Assembly: GCA_029863175.1 (NCBI GenBank)
Contig: JAOTVX010000057.1
Location: 1-18,096, forward strand
Direction of reading: 5' to 3'
From: Betaproteobacteria bacterium
GTDB lineage: Bacteria > Pseudomonadota > Gammaproteobacteria > Burkholderiales > SG8-41
Length of the DNA: 18,096 nucleotides
Part shown: piece by piece, positions 12,649-18,096 of the stretch
Layout: every line of letters starts with the position of its first letter
Numbering within the stretch: position 1 is the stretch's first letter
Translations under genes and position numbers: made by a program
The notes under the pieces: model-generated
Seen by the model: only the letters and a program-made list of their open reading frames with translations
Databases searched by the model: none
Told to the model about the DNA's origin: nothing

Positions 12649-14031
12649 CTACCAGCGGTACAACTCCTTCAGTTCTGCAGAGCGTTCGCGTGACCAGATG
12701 GTCTGCAACACCCGCGCGCACTTCTGCTCGCCCAGGATAGGTCGACAGTTGGACATGAACTTGTGCGTGAGGTCATCGTCAGTCATCGGATTCTCGCCTT
12801 CGCCCTTGGGATCGAGCACGCGCTCTTCGAGCTTCGTGCCATCCTTGAAATGCACGCGGGCGACGCCCGAGCGGCGGCGCGGGTACAGTCTCTCACACTC
12901 GGCATCGACGACGACCGTGGTCGCGTCGGCGATCCGTTTGACCTCGGGACTGTCGAGATGGGAGCGATCGTAACTGGTCGCGGTCACGTCGCCGAGCACC
13001 ACGGCAAGCGCTGTCGACACTGGTGCACTCATCTGCGCGTCCAGCAAGCCGTAGGCGTGCTTGTGGTCATGGCCCTGTACGCCAACGTCATACAGTCCGA
13101 TCTCGACCGACTCGACTTCCTGCGGCGCGAATGCGCGGCGCTTGGAAATGATGCGTATGGCATCCAAGGCCGAATGAAAATGCCGGCAAGCCGGGTACGG
13201 CTTGAAGTACGTGCCGCAAATCTCGAACGTCCTGCCCAAACCCGCCGTCACGCGGCTCAAATCGGCGTTTCCCCCGCTCACCGCCTGGGCGAAGCCATAG
13301 CGCCCTTCGAGCACCCTGGTGGGACCGCTCAGCCCGCGCAGCGCCAATTCAGCGCAAACGATGCCGTCGCGTGCAGCCTTGCCCGGATGAATGCGCTTCA
13401 CATCGGCGCCCTCCGCGACATACTCGCGAAGTCCCCCGGCAAAGCTGCCGGCCAGTCCTAAGGCATCAAGCGTGCGCCGGGCATCCAGGCCCAGGAGTCG
13501 CGATACAGCCGCGGCCGCGCCGAACACACCCGCGGTCGGTGTGTTGTGGAAGCCGCGTCGGGCGGAATCGGGGTGCACGGACGCGGCGATGCGCAACGTG
13601 ACGTCATAGGCTGCGACACCGGCTGCAATCACCTCCTCAATGTTTGCGCCAAGCCGCTCGGCCATCGCCAGCAGCGCAGGGAAGATGGCGCCCGCCGGGT
13701 GCACCGAACCCTGCGTGTAGCCGTCGTCGAAGTCCAGGCCGTGGGTGCTGGTCCCGTTAACGAATGCGGCATTCGGACACGCGAGACGGGCTTGACTGCC
13801 GACCACGCATGCTTCGCCGGAGCGATCCCAACTGCGTAGATAGTCCAGCACCTGCAGAGTCGGTCCCATCCGCGAGCCGGAGACGGCACAGGTGACATAG
13901 TCGAGCAGCGCGCGGCGAAACGCGTGCACGGCCGCAGAAGGCAGGCGCTGGAACTGGATTCCAGCCACGTACTCGGCCAACGCCCTCGAAACCTCCGGGG
14001 CATTGTCGGATGACGCCGATCGATCGCTCAT
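12649..14031 (-). CDS. MmgE/PrpD family protein
   Basis: A 460-aa protein of the MmgE/PrpD family, whose known members are 2-methylcitrate dehydratase, cis-aconitate decarboxylase and iminodisuccinate epimerase. Recognisable segments are NAAFVNGTSTHGLDFDDGY (87-105), SVHPAGAIFPALLA (109-122) and GFHNTPTAGVFGAAAA (160-175); the His/Asp-rich HGLDFDDG block is the active-site signature. The other 2-methylcitrate cycle genes are absent, so PrpD function itself is unlikely; it probably acts on a pathway-specific acid or dicarboxylate. The ATG at 14029-14031 follows CAGGAG with a ten-base gap. It is 60 bp downstream of the acyl-CoA synthetase and probably co-transcribed. Confidence 0.92.
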   Translation of the reverse strand: MSDRSASSDNAPEVSRALAEYVAGIQFQRLPSAAVHAFRRALLDYVTCAVSGSRMGPTLQVLDYLRSWDRSGEACVVGSQARLACPNAAFVNGTSTHGLDFDDGYTQGSVHPAGAIFPALLAMAERLGANIEEVIAAGVAAYDVTLRIAASVHPDSARRGFHNTPTAGVFGAAAAVSRLLGLDARRTLDALGLAGSFAGGLREYVAEGADVKRIHPGKAARDGIVCAELALRGLSGPTRVLEGRYGFAQAVSGGNADLSRVTAGLGRTFEICGTYFKPYPACRHFHSALDAIRIISKRRAFAPQEVESVEIGLYDVGVQGHDHKHAYGLLDAQMSAPVSTALAVVLGDVTATSYDRSHLDSPEVKRIADATTVVVDAECERLYPRRRSGVARVHFKDGTKLEERVLDPKGEGENPMTDDDLTHKFMSNCRPILGEQKCARVLQTIWSRERSAELKELYRW

Positions 14032-14091
14032 GGTATCCGCGCTCCTGCTATATCCGTGCCCAGTCGGCCGGCCGAGTGTGAGCCGTCGGGA

Positions 14092-16203
14092 TCAATGCTC
14101 TGCGATTCGCACCAGTGCGTCGACCGCCACTACGCCGTCACTGCGGACGATCAACGGATTGATCTCCGCCTCCATCACGAGGCCATCCTCCGCAAGCGCG
14201 AGCAACGACATCAAGTGGACGACGCGCGCGAGCGAAGCGAGGTCGCCGGCGGGGCGATTGCGATAACCGCGCACGAGCGCGAGCCCAGGAACAGCGGCGA
14301 TCATCTCCAGCGCCGAATCGACACTCACCGGCGCCACTCGGACCGCGTGCCCTGGGCACAGCTCCGCGAGAATACCGCCAACGCCAATCATGACAACAGG
14401 GCCCACGTCGCGGTCGCGGCGCAAACCGACGATCACTTCGCCGAGTCCACGTTGCATCGGCTGCACCAACACGCCTTCGATGCGCGCATCGGGGCGCTCC
14501 GAACGAACACGGGCGAGCATCTCATCGACGCGAGCAGCGAGCGCAGACGCATCCCCAATGTCCAATGCGACTCCGCCGGCCTCGGTCTTATGGGGGATAT
14601 CCGCGGACAGGATCTTTGCGACAACGGGAAAGGGTGAATGCACCGGTTCACTTCCCGAGCGAATCACCTGGAACGGCACGCAAGGCACACCGATGTTCGA
14701 CAGCAGTGTTGCCGCTGCGCGTTCGCTCAACGTACCACGGCCGGCCGCTGCAACGGCCCGATTCAGGGCAACGATCTGTTCCGGGTCGCCGGAGATAGCG
14801 ATCTGCGGCGCGCGCCAATCACAGTATGCACGCACCGCATCCGCGCAGGCTTCAGGCGTCCGAAACGCGGCCACCCCGCCGTCCTGCAGCACCCGCAACG
14901 AATCGCTGGCTCGCGGTCCAAGAAACACTGCCAGCGGCTTATCGCCGCGCCGCGCAGCGACGATTCGTTCGCGGACGGACTCCACGGAGTAGGCCGCCGT
15001 CGAACCTTGCACCGCGACCACGGCATCGCAGTGATCCGAAGCGGTCAGTTCCTCGACGATCGAGCCATAGATGTCGCCTTCGGCACGACCCATGGGCAGG
15101 TCGGTCAACGTTGCATCGGTGATTTGAATGTTCTTTGCTGCGAGGTTGCTGATGATCTGCGGCGTTGGCGGCACCACGTCGATGCCAGCGATCCCGAGCC
15201 GGTCGATGACCATTGCAGCCGCGCCGCCGGTCACCGTGAGCACCGCGACACGCCGACCCTTGGGCGGACGGCGGTCTAGCACCAGCTGCGCCGTCTCGAA
15301 CAGCGCTTCGAAGATTTCCACGCGGATGATCCCGTTGGCGCGGAAGAATGCGTCGGCGACATCATCTGCGCCGGCCATCGCGCCTGTGTGCGTTGTCGCG
15401 ATCTCGCGACCCACGGCCGAGCGCCCGAGTTTCAGGGCGATCACAGGCTTGCCGGCCGCGAAAGCACGCCGCGCCGCGGCACCCAGCACCGGCGCATCCC
15501 GGAACGCCTCGAGAAACAGCAGGATCGCCCGCGTATCGGGATCGTCCACCAGCAAATCCACCAGCTCGCCGACGCCGACGTCGCACTCGTTTCCTACCGA
15601 CACCAGCTTGGAGAAACCGAGGCCTCGTTCCTGCGCGCGCGTGATGATCCCCCCCAGCATGGACCCGCTCTGAGAGATGACCGATAGCCCCCCGCGCCGC
15701 AGCGTCTCCTGCTCCAATACCGCGTTGGCGGAAATGGTAACGCCGCCGCTGACGTTGATGATGCCAAGGCAATTCGGCCCCACCAAACGCACGCCGGCGC
15801 TTTTTGCCATGGCGACAATGGCATTCTGCCTGCGCTGGCCCTCCTCGCCGGTTTCGGCGAAACCCGCCGTAAAAATCGTCGCCACCTTAACCCGGGCCGC
15901 GCAGCAATCGGCGATGACGTCCGGAACCGCGGAAGCCGGAACCAGGATGAATGCATGGTCTACGACGCCCGGCGCGGCGGTGAGGGAACGGTACGCCCGT
16001 TCGCCGAGGATCTCGCTGCGGGCCGGGTTGATCGGCACGACCACACCGCCGTAGCCGTGCTTGCGCAGGACGCGCTGAGGTCGAGACGCGAGTTTTGCCT
16101 GATCGGCGGATGCCCCGACGAGCGCAATCGTCTGCGGCCTGAACAGCGCCTGCGCCAACGTCGATCGTTTCGACGCAGCTTCAGTTGATTCTGATTCCAG
16201 CAT
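14092..16203 (-). CDS. ADP-forming acyl-CoA synthetase (acetate-CoA ligase family)
   Basis: A 703-aa fused alpha-beta enzyme that links an organic acid to CoA using ATP, releasing ADP and phosphate. Domains in order: CoA-binding (about 15-145, with TIALVGAS at 25-32), two succinyl-CoA-ligase-like domains (about 145-460), and a C-terminal ATP-grasp domain (about 490-700, with AKILSADIPHKTEAGGVAL and EINPLIV). The histidine that carries phosphate is His272 in TTHTGAMAG. Substrate not deducible; homologues use acetate, propionate, aryl acids and others. The ATG at 16201-16203 leaves the family N-terminus complete; a GTG at 16236 is also in frame. A small ORF with a strong ribosome site overlaps the start. 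It sits between the acyl-CoA dehydrogenase and MmgE/PrpD genes in one orientation. Confidence 0.92.
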   Translation of the reverse strand: MLESESTEAASKRSTLAQALFRPQTIALVGASADQAKLASRPQRVLRKHGYGGVVVPINPARSEILGERAYRSLTAAPGVVDHAFILVPASAVPDVIADCCAARVKVATIFTAGFAETGEEGQRRQNAIVAMAKSAGVRLVGPNCLGIINVSGGVTISANAVLEQETLRRGGLSVISQSGSMLGGIITRAQERGLGFSKLVSVGNECDVGVGELVDLLVDDPDTRAILLFLEAFRDAPVLGAAARRAFAAGKPVIALKLGRSAVGREIATTHTGAMAGADDVADAFFRANGIIRVEIFEALFETAQLVLDRRPPKGRRVAVLTVTGGAAAMVIDRLGIAGIDVVPPTPQIISNLAAKNIQITDATLTDLPMGRAEGDIYGSIVEELTASDHCDAVVAVQGSTAAYSVESVRERIVAARRGDKPLAVFLGPRASDSLRVLQDGGVAAFRTPEACADAVRAYCDWRAPQIAISGDPEQIVALNRAVAAAGRGTLSERAAATLLSNIGVPCVPFQVIRSGSEPVHSPFPVVAKILSADIPHKTEAGGVALDIGDASALAARVDEMLARVRSERPDARIEGVLVQPMQRGLGEVIVGLRRDRDVGPVVMIGVGGILAELCPGHAVRVAPVSVDSALEMIAAVPGLALVRGYRNRPAGDLASLARVVHLMSLLALAEDGLVMEAEINPLIVRSDGVVAVDALVRIAEH

Positions 16204-16261
16204 CGTGCATGCCCTTTCCCGCCTTCGCCGACACACTCCAACGGATTCGAGCGGCCGTCAT
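16181..16261 (-). CDS. Possible 26-aa leader peptide overlapping the acyl-CoA synthetase start
   Basis: An ATG at 16259-16261 stands behind GGAGGAAATT, a near-ideal ribosome site and stronger than that of the following gene. It opens a 26-codon frame (MTAARIRWSVSAKAGKGMHD...) that ends in TGA 23 bases inside the synthetase gene, in another frame. A GCGGC-TCGG-GCCGC hairpin (16275-16288) lies just upstream of the ribosome site. It could be a leader peptide that couples translation to the synthetase, or a chance frame. It does not resemble a known protein. Confidence 0.35.
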   Translation of the reverse strand: MTAARIRWSVSAKAGKGMHDAGIRIN

Positions 16262-16372
16262 AATTTCCTCCGCGGCGGCCCGAGCCGCTTACGCCCCCGC
16301 GCATCCGTCAGCACCCGCCGTCTCGTTTCGTCGCCAAACCGCCGCGCCCGCGCCCCCTGCGCTACCGGTGCC

Positions 16373-17530
16373 TCAAGATAAAGACGCACGGGGCGCACGC
16401 TGTGAGAAGCGACGCTCGAAAATGATCTCAGCCAATCGATTCTTCATCATCTCGATGGAGCCGCCCGCGATCATCCAGCCGCGGCTGCGGCGCATACAAT
16501 ACTCGACCAGCGTTTCCTGCGTGTACCCGAGGCCGCCCATGATCTGCATGGCTTCGTTGGCGACATTGAATCCGGCCTGATTGCACAGCAGCTTGGCGAC
16601 AGTGGTTTCATCGGGCGCCGGAAAGCCGCGATCCGCATTGACCGCCGCGCGGTAGAGCAGAAGTTGAGCCGCGTCGAGCTGCACCTTCATGTCGGCAAAC
16701 TTCCACTGGATCCCCTGGAACTCGCACAGCGCCCGGCCGAATTGCTTGCGCACCAGGGCATAGTCGCGGGCTGCGTTGTAACAGTAACGGCCAAACGCAA
16801 GGGAGCGAGCGGCGTTGCCAATGCGCTCCGCATTGAAGCCGGCAATCTGTTTCTTGAAGCCCCCTTCGCGCAACAGCACGTCCTCGGGAGGCACGTAGAC
16901 GTTATCGAAATACAGCGTCGCCCAATCGGCGCCCGACATGAATTTGGATGGCGTGCCCAGCGTAAACCCCGGGGCCCCCTTGCGCAGCAGCACCGAGCCA
17001 ATGCCCTCAATACCCGGGCCGTAGCGCACGTATACGACATACTGGTCCGCATGCGGATTGGGGAACACCTTTTGTCCGTTGATGCGAACACCCGCGCCGT
17101 CCGGCGTAGCCGATGTTTCCAGATCGGTGGTTGCGGAGCCGGCATTGGGCTCGGTCATGCCGACTGCGATGATCTCCTCTCCACTGAGCACCTTGGACAA
17201 GTAGCGGCGCTTTTGCTCGTCGCTGCCAAAAGCGGCCAGGACGCGGATGACGCCGAAGTTCCCCTCCTGCACCACGTCGGCGCTGCGCGGGCACACGAGC
17301 GCCACCTGCTCGATCGCGAGCACCGCGTCCATCAAGGTGCCCCCCATGCCACCATCGGCCTCGGGCAGCGTGATGCCGAGCAGCCCGGCCCGGGCCATCT
17401 TCAGCGCGACGTCTCGAGGAAATTCGCTGGCGTGGGCCCGATGGAGCGCGCCCTGCTCGAGCTCGCGTCGGGCAAACGTTCGCACACTCTCCTGAAAAGC
17501 CCGCTGCTCGTCGTTCAGATTGAAGTCCAT
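16373..17530 (-). CDS. Acyl-CoA dehydrogenase
   Basis: A 385-aa flavoenzyme that forms a double bond alpha-beta to the CoA thioester. The N-terminal helical domain (from residue 4), the middle beta domain with GMTEPNAGSATTD (124-136), and the C-terminal domain with ARDYALVRKQFGRALCEFQGIQWKFADM and IMGGLGYTQE are all present. The MCAD-type catalytic glutamate (YEGT) is replaced by IAGGS (354-358); instead Glu235 in NAERIG matches the base position of isovaleryl- and long-chain acyl-CoA dehydrogenases, which suggests a branched or unusual acyl substrate. The ATG at 17528-17530 is preferred because MDFNLNDEQ is the usual family opening; a GTG at 17566 is possible. It is the first gene of the catabolic group and is transcribed divergently from the ATPase gene. 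Confidence 0.92.
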   Translation of the reverse strand: MDFNLNDEQRAFQESVRTFARRELEQGALHRAHASEFPRDVALKMARAGLLGITLPEADGGMGGTLMDAVLAIEQVALVCPRSADVVQEGNFGVIRVLAAFGSDEQKRRYLSKVLSGEEIIAVGMTEPNAGSATTDLETSATPDGAGVRINGQKVFPNPHADQYVVYVRYGPGIEGIGSVLLRKGAPGFTLGTPSKFMSGADWATLYFDNVYVPPEDVLLREGGFKKQIAGFNAERIGNAARSLAFGRYCYNAARDYALVRKQFGRALCEFQGIQWKFADMKVQLDAAQLLLYRAAVNADRGFPAPDETTVAKLLCNQAGFNVANEAMQIMGGLGYTQETLVEYCMRRSRGWMIAGGSIEMMKNRLAEIIFERRFSQRAPRASLS

Positions 17531-17580
17531 GCGGAAATACGAAGGAATCCTCTGTCCTGCCGGCACGATACCCTGCCTTG

Positions 17581-17594
17581 TTGACGCACATCAA
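17581..17594 (+). promoter_or_regulatory. FNR/ANR-type binding site upstream of the P-type ATPase
   Basis: TTGACGCACATCAA matches the FNR/ANR consensus TTGAT-N4-ATCAA at nine of ten defined bases. A -10-like GATATGCT (17616-17623) follows after about 21-23 bases, the spacing of a class II activated promoter with the box centred near -41.5. This would start the ATPase message near 17629 and link it to low oxygen. The box also lies about 50 bp upstream of the divergent acyl-CoA dehydrogenase gene, so it might act on both. Confidence 0.6.
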
Positions 17595-17683
17595 GATACC
17601 CCGCAACTTCAATGCGATATGCTGGTACGAGGCTTCATCTCCCCCGGGATTGCATGCCTCGTGCACGTGCCCCGCCGACGAAC

Positions 17684-18096
17684 ATGGACCAGGATCGACG
17701 CGAAAGCACCGAGAACGGACGCGAGGCGTTGCCGCGTTACCCGCACGCGCTCAGCGCCGAGCAAGTCACTGCGGCGCTCGAGAGCTCGCCGCGCGGGCTC
17801 TCGCGGACCGAGGCGGCGGCGCGGCTTGCGCGCTTCGGACCGAACCGTCTCACCGTGCGCCGCGGACCGACTCCGCTCGAGCGCTTCCTGCTGCAATTCC
17901 ACAACGTCCTCATCTACGTGCTGGTTGGCGCGGCAGTCGTAACCGCAGCGCTCGGGCACTGGGTCGATACGGGCGTCATCATCGGCGTCGTTCTCATCAA
18001 TGCCATCGTTGGCTTCATCCAGGAGGGCAAGGCCGAGCGCGCGCTGGAAGCGATCCGCCGCGTGCTCTCGCTGAAGGCCGTGGCACTGCGCGACGG
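17684..18096 (+). CDS. Cation-transporting P-type ATPase, N-terminal part
   Basis: The first 137 codons are present and the gene runs off the right edge. The N-terminal cation-ATPase domain includes LSRTEAAARLARFGPN (about 40-55), then the first helix pair with HNVLIYVLVGAAVVTAALG and VIIGVVLINAIVGFIQEGKAERALEAIR, the characteristic end of helix M2. This fits P2-type (SERCA/PMR1-like) pumps of calcium, sodium or other cations; the ion-binding helices and the DKTGT site are beyond the window. The ATG at 17684-17686 has no strong Shine-Dalgarno sequence; no better in-frame start is visible. It lies behind an FNR/ANR-like box. Confidence 0.88.
   Translation, partial: MDQDRRESTENGREALPRYPHALSAEQVTAALESSPRGLSRTEAAARLARFGPNRLTVRRGPTPLERFLLQFHNVLIYVLVGAAVVTAALGHWVDTGVIIGVVLINAIVGFIQEGKAERALEAIRRVLSLKAVALRD

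Noticed and set aside
14064..14075. TCGGCCGGCCGA palindrome between the synthetase and MmgE/PrpD genes
   Set aside because: It has no loop or T-run and such GC palindromes are common by chance at this base composition; too weak to call an operator.
16664..17584. 306-codon open frame on plus, antisense to the acyl-CoA dehydrogenase
   Set aside because: The minus-strand dehydrogenase is unambiguous; the antisense protein is His/Arg/Gln-rich without motifs.
1..18096. tRNA, rRNA, insertion sequence or phage genes
   Set aside because: No cloverleaf, rRNA segment, transposase, integrase or phage motif seen in any intergenic region or frame.

Overview
This is an 18.1 kb stretch of GC-rich chromosome. 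The gene families, codon use and a perfectly spaced FNR/ANR-type box suggest a proteobacterium, most likely an environmental betaproteobacterium; this is inferred from gene content, as the window has no rRNA or other marker gene. All but two genes are on the minus strand. The plus-strand genes are a Tat-exported PhoD-like phosphatase and the start of a P-type cation ATPase at the right edge. I see no tRNA, rRNA, CRISPR array, transposase or phage gene.

Left part (1-5353, read right to left except phoD): a PhoD-like phosphatase on plus (2786-4333); a translationally coupled pair made of a 97-aa conserved protein and a Rossmann/DUF2520 protein; a PA0069/Rv2578c-type radical SAM protein ending in a sliding-clamp-like QMSLF tail; and the start of a histone-deacetylase-superfamily amidohydrolase running off the left edge. 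On the far side of phoD lie an ArsM-like methyltransferase and, just upstream of it, a metallophosphoesterase.

Middle (6324-10502): a complete TRAP transporter in the order dctP-dctQ-dctM behind its own sigma70-like promoter and a 17-bp palindrome, preceded by an OsmC-type peroxiredoxin and a glycine-zipper lipoprotein.

Right part (10669-17530): a B12-binding-type radical SAM protein, a small LapA-like membrane protein, and a catabolic group (acyl-CoA dehydrogenase, ADP-forming acyl-CoA synthetase, MmgE/PrpD protein) that looks built to activate and oxidise an organic acid. The TRAP system could import such an acid, but the link is only by neighbourhood. The ATPase is transcribed divergently from the dehydrogenase across an FNR/ANR-like box.

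The most unusual non-coding structure is two families of short periodic repeats between genes. One has a 10-bp period and occurs at three loci, two of them large inverted repeats with T-runs outside the arms. The other has a 7-bp period and also occurs at three loci. The heptad arrays bracket one radical SAM gene in opposite orientations, and the 10-bp arrays bracket the other radical SAM gene. No single obvious new system stands out. The best leads are the clamp-tailed radical SAM protein, the repeat families, the TRAP binding protein without the usual ligand-binding arginine, and a leader ORF ahead of the acyl-CoA synthetase.
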